Shown: positions 33,618 to 43,189, numbered from the stretch's first letter. The stretch: 64,000 nt of DNA from Rhodanobacter humi (GCF_041107455.1 NZ_JBGBPY010000001.1:992001-1056000); one strand, 5' to 3'. Made by a program: numbers and translations. Notes: generated by a model from the sequence alone, not told the origin.

Positions 33618-34811
33618 TCAGCCGGGCTGCATGCCCATGCGACCGCGTGGCGCGACGCCGACCAGCCGCGAGCGCAGCCAACGCTCGCACGGCACCGACA
33701 ACCAGCGTTCCACCGTCGCGCCCAGCAGCCAGCACAGCCCCAGCGCCGGCAGGTACCACAGCCAGCCCTGCGCCGGATCGCCGCCCCAGGCACGGTACGC
33801 GCGCACCACGGCGTAGACCACGAACATGTGGGTGAGGTAGATCTCGTAGCTCATCCGCCCCCAGGCCCGCAGCCAGCCGAGGCCGCGCAGCGGCGACACC
33901 GCCCCGAGTTCGGCACGCCATCGGAAGCACAGCAGCAGGCACAGCGACGACAACGTGAGCACCAGCATGTAGCCGTCGCGCAGCCAGTGCCACAGCGCGC
34001 CGCCATCCAGCAGCACCGCGCCCAGGCCCACGGCACCCAGCCAGCCCAACAGCATCACGGTACGCCGCGGCGGCTGCCAGGCATCGGCCAGCAACGCGCC
34101 GAGCACACCGGTGGCGATCGCCGCCATGCCCGGCAGGTAAGCCTTCTCCAGCCAGATCTCGTTGCCGTGCAACGCCGCGCGCGTCCATGGCAGCGACAAC
34201 GCCAGCAGCACCAGTGGCGGCGCCAGCAGCGTGCGCCGGCGCAGCAACAGGCAGGCCAGCGGGAAGCCGAGGTAGAACGCCTCCTCGATCGACAGCGACC
34301 ACAGCACGTCCCAGTTGCCCGGCAGATAGCCGGTGCGCGCCTCGTACCAGTTCAGGTGCAGGCCCAGCGCCGACAGCAGCGCACGCGGCAGCGACTGGCC
34401 AGCGCGATGGATCACGTAGTCCGGCAGGCCGAGCAGATGCAGCACGCTCAGCACTGCCAGCAAGGCCAGCAGGCAGGGCACGATGCGCGCGAAGCGCCGC
34501 GCGTAGAACGCGCGCACGTCGATGGCCGCGAGGCTGCCCCAGCGGCGCAACGCATTGCCCGCGATCAGGAAGCCGGAGATCACGAAGAACACGTACACGG
34601 CCTCGTAGCCGTTCCAGTTGAGCCGGTTCAGCAGCCACGTCGGCAGGACGCCAGCCAGCGCGGTCTTTTCCAGCGGGATGCGCAGGCCGAGATGGTTGAA
34701 CACCACCAGCACGATCGCCAGGCCGCGCAGCGCGTCGATGCCGGGGTTGCGGGAGCCCGCATCCCCCGCCCCCATCACCTTCGTCCCCGCCGCATGAACC
34801 GCCTCGCGCAT
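33618..34811 (-). CDS. Acyltransferase 3 family membrane protein
   Basis: A 397-residue integral membrane protein with about ten hydrophobic segments. It shows the family start NPGIDALRGLAIVLVVFNHL with the conserved His, VFFVISGFLIAGNALRR, and NWDVLWSLSIEEAFYLGFPL with the SxEEQFYL-like motif. Such enzymes O-acetylate or acylate exported polysaccharides, lipid A sugars or other envelope glycans; the acceptor cannot be inferred here. The ATG at 34811 has AGG five bases upstream. It lies after the LysR gene on the same strand with a 68-bp gap. Confidence 0.85.
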   Translation of the reverse strand: MREAVHAAGTKVMGAGDAGSRNPGIDALRGLAIVLVVFNHLGLRIPLEKTALAGVLPTWLLNRLNWNGYEAVYVFFVISGFLIAGNALRRWGSLAAIDVRAFYARRFARIVPCLLALLAVLSVLHLLGLPDYVIHRAGQSLPRALLSALGLHLNWYEARTGYLPGNWDVLWSLSIEEAFYLGFPLACLLLRRRTLLAPPLVLLALSLPWTRAALHGNEIWLEKAYLPGMAAIATGVLGALLADAWQPPRRTVMLLGWLGAVGLGAVLLDGGALWHWLRDGYMLVLTLSSLCLLLCFRWRAELGAVSPLRGLGWLRAWGRMSYEIYLTHMFVVYAVVRAYRAWGGDPAQGWLWYLPALGLCWLLGATVERWLSVPCERWLRSRLVGVAPRGRMGMQPG

Positions 34812-34879
34812 ATCGCCTGCCCTGCCGTGTCGAAGCGCGATGGTGGCGGCACGATGGATGGCAGGCAAGACGCGCCGCC

Positions 34880-35776
34880 TCAACCCGGCGGCTCGGCCGT
34901 CCAGCGCGCCGCCGCGAAGTCGATGAAGGCACGGGTGCGCGCCGGCAACTGCTTGCCCGGCGGCCACACGATGTGCACCGGCTGCCCCGGCAATTGCCAG
35001 TCGTCCAGCACGGTTTCCAGCCGCCCCTGGTCGAGCAAGGCACGCACCTGCCACAGCGCGGCGATGCCGACGCCCTGCCCCGCCAGCACCGCCGCATTGC
35101 ATACCGCGGCGTTGCCGGAGCTGAAGCGGCCATGCACCTCCACCGTCTGCCGGCGCTCGCCGCGGCGGTAATGCCAACGCTGCGCTTCGCTGTTGCAGTC
35201 GCGCAGCACGCAGCTGTGGCCGCGCAGGTCGACCGGACTGCGCGGGCGGCCATGGCGGGCGAAGTAGCCGGGCGCGCCCACCGTCACCAACCGCAGCAGG
35301 CCGAGCTGGCGCGCATGCAGGCGGCTGTCCGCCAGTTCGCCGAGGCGGATCGCGACGTCCAGCTTCTCGCGCTGCAGGTCGACATGCTGGTCGGCCACCA
35401 CCAGCTCCACGTCCACATCGGGGTAGCGCTCCATGAACGCCGCCACCATCGGCACCACGTGCGGCGCGCTGAACTGGGTGGAGCCGGCGATGCGCAAGCG
35501 GCCGTCGATGCGTGCGCCATGCTCGGCGAGTTCCGAGCGGGCCAGGTCGATGTCGGCCAGTGCCGCCTTGATCCGCGCATGGAAGGCCAGCCCCGCCGCC
35601 GTAGGTTGCGCCCGGCGCGTGGTGCGTTGGATCAGCTCCACGCCCAGCTCCTGTTCCAGCCCCTGCAGCGAACGGCTCACCGCCTGCAGGGAACGATGCA
35701 GGTGGCGCGCGGCTGCACTGAGGTTGCCCTGCTCCACGATGGCGACGAAGACGCGGTAGTCGTCCAGGCTGGCCAT
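34880..35776 (-). CDS. LysR family transcriptional regulator
   Basis: A 298-residue LysR regulator. The N-terminal winged helix (LDDYRVFVAIVEQGNLSAAA, then VSRSLQGLEQELGVELIQRT) is followed by the effector-binding domain with GRLRIAGSTQFSAPHVVPMV, LDVAIRLGELADSRLHARQL and AVLAGQGVGIAALW. It is divergent from the NTF2-like/MFS pair across 110 bp, so it probably controls that pair and itself. Confidence 0.92.
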   Translation of the reverse strand: MASLDDYRVFVAIVEQGNLSAAARHLHRSLQAVSRSLQGLEQELGVELIQRTTRRAQPTAAGLAFHARIKAALADIDLARSELAEHGARIDGRLRIAGSTQFSAPHVVPMVAAFMERYPDVDVELVVADQHVDLQREKLDVAIRLGELADSRLHARQLGLLRLVTVGAPGYFARHGRPRSPVDLRGHSCVLRDCNSEAQRWHYRRGERRQTVEVHGRFSSGNAAVCNAAVLAGQGVGIAALWQVRALLDQGRLETVLDDWQLPGQPVHIVWPPGKQLPARTRAFIDFAAARWTAEPPG

Positions 35777-35779
35777 GGC

Positions 35780-35830
35780 ATTCTCCCGATTGGCGTGATA
35801 GTCAGTCCATGCTAACGCCTATTCTCCCGA
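35780..35830. promoter_or_regulatory. Candidate LysR operator region
   Basis: ATTCTCCCGA occurs twice, at 35780-35789 and 35821-35830, 41 bp apart (about four helical turns). Between them GGCGT and ACGCC form an inverted repeat around a 20-bp centre. This fits the two-site binding of LysR proteins in the lysR-NTF2 divergent gap, but is pattern-based only. Confidence 0.4.
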
Positions 35831-35886
35831 ACCGTCTTCAGGCGAAGAATGGCCCCGTCGCTCCTCCATCCCAGCCGGAGACAACC

Positions 35887-36348
35887 ATGTCCGCACCACT
35901 CCCCACCGCCATCAACGGCCACGAAACCGACCTCGACCCTGCCTCGCCGCTGGCCGCGCTGAGCGCGTTCTACCGCGCCTTCAACAGCCGCGACCTCGAG
36001 GCGATGGCGCGCAACTGGCACGACGGCGCCGACGTGGCGATGAGCAACCCGCTGGGCGGCATCGCACGCGGCTGGCCGGCGATCCGCGCGGTGTACCAGC
36101 GCATCTTCGAGGGCAAGGCGCGGGTGCACGTGGAGTTCCACGACTACACGCTGCACGAGGCCGGCGACATGTTCTACGCAGTGGGCCGCGAGCGCGGCGC
36201 GCTGGAACGCGACGGCCTGCGGCTGGAACCGGCGATCCGCACCAGCCGGCTGTTCCGTCGCATCGACGGCGCCTGGCGGCAGGTGCACCACCACGGCTCG
36301 TTCGACGACGCGGCCCTGCTCGCCGCCTATCAGGAGGCCGTGCGGTGA
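35887..36348 (+). CDS. NTF2-like (SnoaL-type) protein
   Basis: A 153-residue protein with the NTF2/SnoaL fold: LSAFYRAFNSRDLEAMARNWHDGADVAM (helix plus the cone opening), GWPAIRAVYQRIFEGKARVHVE and WRQVHHHGSFDD at the end. Such proteins can be isomerases, cyclases or ligand-binding proteins; no catalytic assignment is possible. It is coupled to the MFS gene by GTGA overlap and divergent from the LysR regulator. Confidence 0.75.
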   Translation: MSAPLPTAINGHETDLDPASPLAALSAFYRAFNSRDLEAMARNWHDGADVAMSNPLGGIARGWPAIRAVYQRIFEGKARVHVEFHDYTLHEAGDMFYAVGRERGALERDGLRLEPAIRTSRLFRRIDGAWRQVHHHGSFDDAALLAAYQEAVR

Positions 36349-37601
36349 ACGCGACGACCGCTTCCGTCGCGCCGATGACACGGGCGCCGGTGCTGCTGTT
36401 CGCGCTGGCCACCGCAGTGATCGTGCAAGGCCTGTACGCGGCGCAACCACTGGTGGGCGCGATCGCCGCTTCGCTGGGCCTGGCGCCCGCCGAGGTCAGC
36501 CTGGTCTCCACGCTGGCGATGCTCGGCTACGCGCTGGGCCTGTTCCTGCTGGTGCCGCTCTCCGACCTCATCGAGAGTCGCCGGCTGGTGCTGCTCACGT
36601 TGGCCGCCAACGCGCTGGCCCTGCTGGCTGCGGCGCTGCCGATTCCCGCCTCTGCGTTCCTCGCCGCGAGCCTGCTGACCGGGCTCACCGCTGCGGTGAT
36701 CCAGATGCTGATACCCATGGCCGCGGCAATGACGGACGAAGCGCAACGCGGCCGCGTGATCGGCAACATCACCAGCGGCCTGATGCTCGGCATCATGCTG
36801 GCCCGTCCGCTGGCCAGCGTGATCGGCGGCCACTGGGGCTGGCACGCCAGCTATCTCGTGTTGGCGCTGGCCATCGCGGCGCTGACGCTGCTGCTGAGCC
36901 GCTCGATGCCGCGTCTGCCGCCGCTGCATCGCACGAGTTATCCCGCGCTGCTGCTCTCGATGGCGCGCTTGTGGCGCGAGGAACCGTTGCTGCGCCGGCG
37001 CGCGATCTCGGCCGCGCTCTGCTTCGGCGCGTTCAGCGCGTTCTGGGCGCTGGTCGCACTGCGGCTGGCATTGGCGCCGTTCCATCTCGACGCCGATGGC
37101 ATCGCGCTGTTCGCCCTCGTCGGCGTGAGCGGCGCGATCAGCGCGCCGCTGGCCGGCCGGCTGGGCGACGCCGGCAAGGCCCGCATCGCCGAGCGCGCGT
37201 TTTACGCCTGCGTCGTGCTCGCGGCAGGGTTGGCGTGGCTGGGCGGTGTGATGCACGCCTCGTCGTGGGGGCTGGTGCCTCTGGTGCTGGCGGCGATCCT
37301 GCTGGACGCCGGCACCATCGGCGACATCACCCTGGGGCGCCGCGACGTGAACCTGATCCGTCCGGAGGCGCGTGGCCGCATCAACGGCATCTACACCGGC
37401 GTGTTCTTCCTCGGCGGCGCGGCCGGCTCGGCGGTGGCGGGTCTGGCCTGGGCACATGCCGGCTGGCTGGGCGTGTGCCTGGTGGTGCTGGGCTTCGCGC
37501 TGGCGGCACTGGGTGGCGGACTGCGACGCGAGGAAGCCGACGCTATTCCGCTGCCACGTCCATCCCCGGAAACAGCACTTCGGTGTAACCGAACTTGCTG
37601 A
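36345..37601 (+). CDS. MFS transporter
   Basis: A 418-residue major-facilitator transporter with about twelve hydrophobic segments. It shows the DHA1-like motif between helices 2 and 3 ([15 protein letters not shown]) and [16 protein letters not shown]. It resembles small-molecule or drug efflux proteins of the YnfM/ArabEP class; the substrate is unknown. The GTG start overlaps the NTF2-like gene stop. Its last 59 bp overlap the convergent def gene, and the final residues ([16 protein letters not shown]) look like read-through into antisense def sequence. Confidence 0.85.
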   Translation: MNATTASVAPMTRAPVLLFALATAVIVQGLYAAQPLVGAIAASLGLAPAEVSLVSTLAMLGYALGLFLLVPLSDLIESRRLVLLTLAANALALLAAALPIPASAFLAASLLTGLTAAVIQMLIPMAAAMTDEAQRGRVIGNITSGLMLGIMLARPLASVIGGHWGWHASYLVLALAIAALTLLLSRSMPRLPPLHRTSYPALLLSMARLWREEPLLRRRAISAALCFGAFSAFWALVALRLALAPFHLDADGIALFALVGVSGAISAPLAGRLGDAGKARIAERAFYACVVLAAGLAWLGGVMHASSWGLVPLVLAAILLDAGTIGDITLGRRDVNLIRPEARGRINGIYTGVFFLGGAAGSAVAGLAWAHAGWLGVCLVVLGFALAALGGGLRREEADAIPLPRPSPETALRCNRTC

Positions 37602-38079
37602 AGTCGGTGATGCGCGAGGGATACAGCCGGCCGATCAGGTGGTCGCACTCGTGCTGCACCACGCGGGCATGGAAGCCATCGGCGCGGCGGTCGATGGGCG
37701 CGCCGTGCGGATCGACGCCCTGGTAGCGGATCAGGCTGTAGCGGTTCACTGCGCCGCGCAGGCCGGGCACCGAGAGGCAGCCTTCCCAGCCCTCCTCCAT
37801 GTCCTGCGACAGCGGGGTGATGACGGGGTTGAGCAGGATGGTCTGCGGCACCTCGGGCGCGTCGGGATAGCGCTCGGAATGCTCGAAGCCGAAGATCACC
37901 AGTTGCAGGTCCACGCCGATCTGCGGCGCGGCGAGGCCCACGCCGTCGGCGGCGTGCATGGTGTCGAACATGTCGGCGATCAGGGCGTCCAATTCGGCGC
38001 TGCCGAGCATCGCGTCGGGCACCGGAGGTGCGATACGCAGCAGGCGCGGGTCGCCCATCTTCAGGATGTCGCGGATCAT
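37543..38079 (-). CDS. def: Peptide deformylase
   Basis: The enzyme removes the N-formyl group from nascent proteins. The 178-residue product has all three motifs: [18 protein letters not shown] (metal Cys) and QHECDHL (HExxH with both metal His). The ATG at 38079 gives the usual length. This looks like an extra deformylase rather than the main def-fmt copy, since fmt is not adjacent and motif 3 reads HECDHLIG instead of the more usual HExDHLxG. Confidence 0.92.
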   Translation of the reverse strand: MIRDILKMGDPRLLRIAPPVPDAMLGSAELDALIADMFDTMHAADGVGLAAPQIGVDLQLVIFGFEHSERYPDAPEVPQTILLNPVITPLSQDMEEGWEGCLSVPGLRGAVNRYSLIRYQGVDPHGAPIDRRADGFHARVVQHECDHLIGRLYPSRITDFSKFGYTEVLFPGMDVAAE

Positions 38080-38191
38080 GGATGCCTCGTGGGTGGACGC
38101 GTTACCGGTTGGAATAGGGTCGATGCCGGGCAATGCAAGCATCCAGCGACTTCAACCACAAAAGGCCGAGCAACGGCGCCGCGCCTATTTT

Positions 38192-38215
38192 GTTGAACCC
38201 GCAAGCGGGTTCAAC
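38192..38215. terminator. Hairpin between def and the DUF4197-like gene
   Basis: GTTGAACCCGC and GCGGGTTCAAC (38192-38202, 38205-38215) form a perfect 11-bp hairpin with an AA loop. It lies just downstream of the DUF4197-like gene on the minus strand; AAAAT follows on that strand rather than a U run, so termination there is uncertain. Confidence 0.45.
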
Positions 38216-38222
38216 AGCGCGT

Positions 38223-39059
38223 TCAGCCGCCGAACACCTTCTTCAGCAGGTCGGTGGTGCGCGCGGCGGGATTGGTTCGGATCGATTTTTCCTGATCGCC
38301 GATCGTGGTGAACAAGCCGTCGAGCGTCTTGCGGGTGACGTAGTCGTCCAGATTCAACGGGCTGCCGCTGCTGCCGTTGCTGTCGCTCTCGGCGTGATGG
38401 CCACCCAGCGATCCGAGCGAGCCCAGCGATCCGAGTGCGCCGCCCAGCGCACCGCCGCCGCTGCCGGACGTGAATGCCTTGTACTTCTGGGTGACGCCCA
38501 CGCTGTTGGTGGCCTTGGCCACGATCGGCTCGATCCGCGCGGTCAGCGCCGGGCCGGCAACACGGCGGAAGTAGTCGGTGGCGGCGTGGTCGCCGCCGCT
38601 GAGGATGCCGCGCGCGTCGCTCAGCGTCATCTTGCGGATCGCGTCGCCGAAGATCTGCGCCACCTGCGGCACGGCCTTCTCGGCGGCCCGGTTCATGCTC
38701 AGCTCGAACGCGTCGACCTTGGCGCCCTGGCCCAGCTTGCGTGCGAGCTTGCCGGCCTCTTCAAGCTTTCCCGGCAGCGGAATGCGTACCTTGCTGTTGT
38801 TCCAGAAGCCGCCGTCGCGGCCGAGGCTGTTGATCGCGCTGGTGGTGCTCTTGGCCAGCGCCTCCTTGAGGCCGGCGGCGATGTCGCTGGTCGGCAGGCT
38901 CGCGGCGGCCGTCGAGGTATTCGACATGTGCGTGGCCTGCTTGGCCTTGTCGAGCAGATCCTTGAACTGCCCCGTGCCCGCCGCCGGCAGGGCCAGCGCC
39001 GGCAAGGTCACGGCGGCGAACAGGGCGACGAACAAGGCAGAGTGCGGATGCGTGCGCAT
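38223..39059 (-). CDS. DUF4197-like secreted protein
   Basis: A 278-residue protein with a signal peptide (FVALFAAVTLPALALPAAG). The mature part starts with QFKDLLDKAKQATHM and has SDIAAGLKEALAKSTTSAIN, IRIPLPGKLEEAGK-like sequence, and the C-terminal LNLDDYVTRKTLDGLFTTIG, IRTNPAARTTDLLKKVFG. This matches the DUF4197 family of periplasmic helical proteins of unknown role. A Gly/Ser-rich insert (GGALGGALGSLGSLGSLGG) near residue 215 is a local peculiarity. Confidence 0.8.
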   Translation of the reverse strand: MRTHPHSALFVALFAAVTLPALALPAAGTGQFKDLLDKAKQATHMSNTSTAAASLPTSDIAAGLKEALAKSTTSAINSLGRDGGFWNNSKVRIPLPGKLEEAGKLARKLGQGAKVDAFELSMNRAAEKAVPQVAQIFGDAIRKMTLSDARGILSGGDHAATDYFRRVAGPALTARIEPIVAKATNSVGVTQKYKAFTSGSGGGALGGALGSLGSLGSLGGHHAESDSNGSSGSPLNLDDYVTRKTLDGLFTTIGDQEKSIRTNPAARTTDLLKKVFGG

Positions 39060-39239
39060 GAGAAACTCCGGCGGCCAGGGTTCAAGCAGTGTACGCCGCA
39101 CCCGTGTTGTCTCCGTGCACGGGGCCCGGCGATGGCCGCCCGCCGCATCTGTCGGCATTCGACCAAAGGCTAAGCCGTGCGGCATTGACCCCTGCCACGT
39201 CCGGCGCAACCCTTGCCGGGAATTTCCGGGAGAGACCCC

Positions 39240-41315
39240 ATGAACAGCGCAACCGTCAAATCCGGCCCGGTGGCAAAACTTGCCTGGGTCGTCGTGGCCA
39301 TCGTCGGCGCCTGGTGCCTCGGCGTGGTGGCGCTCCGCCGCGGCGAGCCGATCAACGCGATCTGGATGGTGGCCGCGGCGCTGGCGATCTTCGCCATCGG
39401 CTATCGCTTCTACGGCAAGTTCATCGAGTGGCAGGTGCTGCAGCTCGACCCCAGCCGCGCACCGCCCTCGGTGCTGCGCAACGACGGCCTGGACTACGTG
39501 CCCACCGACAAGTGGGTGGTGTTCGGCCACCACTTCGCCGCGATCGCGGGCGCCGGCCCGCTGGTGGGCCCGGTGCTGGCGGCGCAGATGGGCTACCTGC
39601 CCGGCACGCTGTGGATCCTGTTCGGCGTGGTGTTCGCCGGCGCGGTGCAGGACTTCATGATCCTCGGCCTCTCGCTGCGCCGCGACGGCCGCTCGCTGGG
39701 CCACATGCTGCGCGAGGAGCTGGGCCCCGTTCCCGGCCTCGTCGCCATGCTGGGCGTGCTGGTGCTGATGATGATCGTGCTGGCGGTGCTGGCGCTGGTG
39801 GTGGTGAAGGCGCTCACGCACAGCCCGTGGGGCACGTTCACCGTGGCCGCCACGATCCCGATCGCGTTGCTGATGGGCGCCTACCTGCGCTGGTTCCGCC
39901 CGGGCCGCATCCTGGAGGTGTCGATCATCGGCCTGGTGCTGCTGCTGCTGTCGATCTGGGCCGGCAAGTTCGTGGCCGATTCGGCCGCACTGGCGCCGAT
40001 CTTCGACATGGACGCCAAGGCGCTGGCCTGGTGGCTGATCGCCTACGGCTTCGTGGCCTCGGTGCTGCCGGTGTGGCTGCTGCTGGCGCCGCGCGATTAC
40101 CTCAGCACCTTCCTCAAGATCGGCACCATCGCGCTGCTGGCGCTGGCGATCTTCCTCGCCGCGCCAATGCTGCAGATGCCGGCGGTGACGAAGTTCATCG
40201 ACGGCACCGGCCCGGTGTTCGCGGGCAACCTGTTCCCGTTCCTGTTCATCACCATCGCCTGCGGCGCGGTGTCGGGCTGGCACTCGATCATCGCCTCGGG
40301 CACCACGCCCAAGCTGCTGGCCAACGAGGGCCAGGCGCGCATGGTGGGCTACGGCGGCATGCTGTGCGAGGCCTTCGTGGCGATCATGGCCTTGATCGCA
40401 GCCGCCTCGCTGCACCCGGGCGTGTACTTCGCGATGAATGCGCCGGGCGCGATCATCGGTACCACGGTGGAGCACGCAGCGCAGGTGATCAGCCAGTGGG
40501 GCTTCGTGGTGACGCCGGACGAACTGACCCGCACCGCGCAGGAGATCGGCGAGAACAGCATCCTGTCCCGTGCCGGCGGCGCGCCCACCCTGGCGGTGGG
40601 CATGGCGCAACTGCTGCACAACATCATGCCCGGCGAGGGCATGGTGGCGTTCTGGTACCACTACGCGATCCTGTTCGAGGCGCTGTTCATCCTCACCACG
40701 GTGGACGCCGGCACGCGCGTGGGCCGCTTCATGATCCAGGAGATCGTGGGCCTCATCCACAAGCCGCTGCAGGGTACCGAGTCGTGGACCGGCAACCTGC
40801 TCGCCACCGCGATCTGCGTGGCACTGTGGGGCTACTTCCTGTACCAGGGCGCGGTCGACCCGCTGGGCGGCATCAACACGCTGTGGCCGCTGTTCGGCAT
40901 CGCCAACCAGATGCTGGCGGCGATCGCGCTGATGCTGGCCACGGTGGTGGTGGTGAAGCTGAAACGCGAGCGCTACGTGTGGGTGCCGGGCATCCCCGCG
41001 ATCTGGCTGATCGTGTGCACGCTGGTCGCGGGCTACGAGAAGCTGACGGGCCCGATCAGCTTCACCGCGGCCGCCGACAAGTATGCCGACGCGCTGGCGA
41101 ACGGCCAGCTGCTGGCGCCGGCCAAGACCACGGCGGCGATGCAACAGATCATCACCAACAACCGCGTGGACATGGTGATGACCGGGCTGTTCATGGCGCT
41201 GGTGGTGGTGATGGTGCTGTTCTGCCTGAACGCCCTGGTCAAGGCCTGGCGCACCAACCACCCCACCGCCATCGAGGAACCCTACGTGGCGCTGGCGGAC
41301 GTGGCGGTACACTGA
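39240..41315 (+). CDS. cstA: Carbon starvation protein CstA (pyruvate/peptide transporter)
   Basis: A 691-residue inner-membrane transporter with about sixteen hydrophobic segments, of the CstA/BtsT family that imports pyruvate or peptides during carbon limitation. Family motifs include VFGHHFAAIAGAGPLVGPVL, GTLWILFGVVFAGAVQDFM, SGWHSIIASGTTPKLLANE and GTRVGRFMIQEIVG. The ATG at 39240 follows GGGAGAG. ybdD follows immediately, the conserved partner. An open frame on the opposite strand across this gene is a shadow. Confidence 0.95.
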   Translation: MNSATVKSGPVAKLAWVVVAIVGAWCLGVVALRRGEPINAIWMVAAALAIFAIGYRFYGKFIEWQVLQLDPSRAPPSVLRNDGLDYVPTDKWVVFGHHFAAIAGAGPLVGPVLAAQMGYLPGTLWILFGVVFAGAVQDFMILGLSLRRDGRSLGHMLREELGPVPGLVAMLGVLVLMMIVLAVLALVVVKALTHSPWGTFTVAATIPIALLMGAYLRWFRPGRILEVSIIGLVLLLLSIWAGKFVADSAALAPIFDMDAKALAWWLIAYGFVASVLPVWLLLAPRDYLSTFLKIGTIALLALAIFLAAPMLQMPAVTKFIDGTGPVFAGNLFPFLFITIACGAVSGWHSIIASGTTPKLLANEGQARMVGYGGMLCEAFVAIMALIAAASLHPGVYFAMNAPGAIIGTTVEHAAQVISQWGFVVTPDELTRTAQEIGENSILSRAGGAPTLAVGMAQLLHNIMPGEGMVAFWYHYAILFEALFILTTVDAGTRVGRFMIQEIVGLIHKPLQGTESWTGNLLATAICVALWGYFLYQGAVDPLGGINTLWPLFGIANQMLAAIALMLATVVVVKLKRERYVWVPGIPAIWLIVCTLVAGYEKLTGPISFTAAADKYADALANGQLLAPAKTTAAMQQIITNNRVDMVMTGLFMALVVVMVLFCLNALVKAWRTNHPTAIEEPYVALADVAVH

Positions 41316-41319
41316 CGTC

Positions 41320-41520
41320 ATGGACCTCAAGACGCGACTGCAGGCATTCCGGAAACGGGCGGTGCAGACCGCCCGCCTCTGCTGCGGCGTGCCGGACTAC
41401 GAGGTCTACGTGCAGCACCTGCGCGAGCATCACCCCGAGCGCAAGGTGCCGAGCTACGCCGAGTTCTTCCGCGAACGCCAGGAAGCCCGCTACAAGGGCG
41501 GCGGCGGGCGCTGCTGCTGA
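41320..41520 (+). CDS. ybdD: YbdD/YjiX family protein
   Basis: A 66-residue protein of the YbdD/YjiX family always found after cstA/btsT, needed for transporter function in E. coli relatives. It has RLCCGVPDYEVYVQHLREHHPERKV-type sequence (two Cys, then YxxYxxH) and YAEFFRERQEARY before a GGGGRCC tail. The terminal Cys pair is notable. It starts four bases after the cstA stop. Confidence 0.9.
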   Translation: MDLKTRLQAFRKRAVQTARLCCGVPDYEVYVQHLREHHPERKVPSYAEFFRERQEARYKGGGGRCC

Positions 41521-41535
41521 TCCCGGAGTCGCCGC

Positions 41536-41569
41536 CGCGGCCATGCCGGCACCGACCGGCATGGCCGCG
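41536..41569 (+). terminator. Rho-independent terminator of cstA-ybdD
   Basis: A perfect 14-bp stem (41536-41549 with 41556-41569), CGCGGCCATGCCGG and complement, with a 6-base loop, followed by TGCTTTT on the plus strand. Confidence 0.8.
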
Positions 41570-41684
41570 TGCTTTTCGCGCCGCCCTGCCGTCTGGGGAT
41601 TTCCCGGGCAGCCCCCATGTCTTTGCGCACTGGCCGTTCATGTCGCGGCCGGGACAATAGTCCGAGCGTTTGCCAGAACATCCC

Positions 41685-42221
41685 ATGTCCGAGATCGAGA
41701 ACATCGTTGCCGTCCAGGCTGCCGCGCGCCCCGCGCCGCGGGCGTCGCACCACACCGGCCTGCGCGTGATCGCGACCTACGAGATCATCAAGACCGTGTG
41801 CCTGCTGCTGGTCGCGGCGGCGGCGTTCCACCTCGACCGCGAACAGAATTTCGAGCGGCTGGTGCACTGGCTGGAACATCTGTCGCTGTCCGACAGCAAC
41901 GGCCTGCGCTGGCGGATGGTGTCGATGCTGCAGGAATTCGGCCCCAGCCGCTTCGTGGCGGTGGGCCTGGTGGCGCTGGGCTATGCCGTGCTGTTCGGCA
42001 TCGAGGGCGTGGGCCTGCTGATGGGCAAGTACTGGGCCGAGTGGTTCACCGTGATCGCCACCGCCTCGCTGATCCCAATCGAGCTGTACGAAACCCTGCA
42101 CCGCTTCGGCTGGCTGAAGCTGGCCGCGCTGGTCGGCAACGTGGCGATCGTGGTGTATCTGGTACGCGTGGCGCTGCAGACGCACGAGTCGCGCAAGGCG
42201 GCGCGCGGGCCTGCGCACTGA
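41685..42221 (+). CDS. DUF2127-like membrane protein
   Basis: A 178-residue protein with about four hydrophobic segments. It shows TGLRVIATYEIIKTVCLLLVAAA, YAVLFGIEGVGLLMGKYWAEW, and PIELYETLHRFGWLKLAALVGN, the pattern of DUF2127 (YhfC-type) proteins. The function is unknown. The ATG at 41685 is preferred over 41670 as a more typical N-terminus. It is convergent with the EamA gene. Confidence 0.8.
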   Translation: MSEIENIVAVQAAARPAPRASHHTGLRVIATYEIIKTVCLLLVAAAAFHLDREQNFERLVHWLEHLSLSDSNGLRWRMVSMLQEFGPSRFVAVGLVALGYAVLFGIEGVGLLMGKYWAEWFTVIATASLIPIELYETLHRFGWLKLAALVGNVAIVVYLVRVALQTHESRKAARGPAH

Positions 42222-42231
42222 GAGCAACTTG

Positions 42232-42257
42232 CCCCTCTCCCGCAAGCGGGAGAGGGG
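42232..42257. terminator. CCCCTCTCCC-type hairpin between convergent genes
   Basis: A perfect 12-bp stem (42232-42243 with 42246-42257), loop AA, of the dispersed CCCCTCTCCC type, between the DUF2127-like gene and EamA. Confidence 0.65.
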
Positions 42258-42292
42258 AGCGTCACACGCGGCAACCGTGCGAATGCCGCCCC

Positions 42293-43189
42293 TCACACCT
42301 CGTGATGCCCTGCCTCCGCGGCAATCGCCGCCGATCGCCGCGGCGCCAGTTCCACCAGGTACATCGCCCCCAACACCAGCGCGCCGCCCGCGAGCATGCG
42401 CCAGGTGAGCAGGTCGCTGCCGAAGGCCACCGCGAAGGCGGCGGCGAACACCGGTTCGGTGGTCATCACGATCGCGGCGCGGGTGGCCGGCATATGTGCT
42501 TGCGCCCAGGTCTGCAGCGCCATCGCGCCGGCGCCGGCGATCAGCGCCATGTAGAACACGGCGAGCCATGCGGCGCGATCCGGCGGCGCCACCGGGCCGC
42601 CGTGCGGCAGCGTGGCGAGGAGGCAGACCAGCGCGATGGCGACCATCTGCATCGCCGACAGGCCGAACGCCTCGCCGGAGCGCGACCACTGTCCCAGCAG
42701 CACGATGTGCAGCGCGTACAGCACCGCCGAAGCCAGCGTGAGCCACACGCCCAGGTCCACCGACACGCCGTTGAGCGAGAGCAGCGCGAGACCGGCGGTG
42801 GCCAGCCCCACCGCGACCCACACCACGCCGGGCATACGCTGGCGCAGCAGCAAGGTGGCCAGGATCGGGGTGAACACCACGTACATGCCGGTGGCGAAGC
42901 CGCTGACGCTGGGCGCGATCAGCTGCAGGCCCCAGGTCTGCAGCAACTGCCCGATGCCGTAGATCCCACCCAGCGCGAGGCCACGCGCGATGCCCGTGCG
43001 GCCCAGCCGCCAGACATGGCGCGGAAACAGCACCAGCATCGCCAACGCGGCGATCGCGAAGCGCACGGCGAGGAAATCCGCCACCGGCATGCGCGCCACC
43101 ACGTCCTTGATCATGAAGAACGTCGAGCCCCACACGGCGGTCATCGCCAGCAGGCCCAGGGTGGGGAGGGTCGTGGTGCGTGAGGTCAT
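42293..43189 (-). CDS. EamA family (DMT) transporter
   Basis: A 298-residue membrane protein with ten hydrophobic segments in two EamA repeats: AMTAVWGSTFFMIKDVV starts repeat 1, and LTLASAVLYALHIVLLG starts repeat 2, with the closing EPVFAAAFAVAFGSDLLTW. Drug/metabolite transporters of this type export amino acids or metabolites; the substrate is unknown. The gene starts upstream of array 2 and reads leftward. Confidence 0.88.
   Translation of the reverse strand: MTSRTTTLPTLGLLAMTAVWGSTFFMIKDVVARMPVADFLAVRFAIAALAMLVLFPRHVWRLGRTGIARGLALGGIYGIGQLLQTWGLQLIAPSVSGFATGMYVVFTPILATLLLRQRMPGVVWVAVGLATAGLALLSLNGVSVDLGVWLTLASAVLYALHIVLLGQWSRSGEAFGLSAMQMVAIALVCLLATLPHGGPVAPPDRAAWLAVFYMALIAGAGAMALQTWAQAHMPATRAAIVMTTEPVFAAAFAVAFGSDLLTWRMLAGGALVLGAMYLVELAPRRSAAIAAEAGHHEV

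Noticed and set aside
38223-41330. Minus-strand ORF of about 1035 codons opposite cstA
   Set aside because: Apart from the real DUF4197-like gene at its 3' end, the frame is His/Arg-rich antisense to cstA and has no family features.
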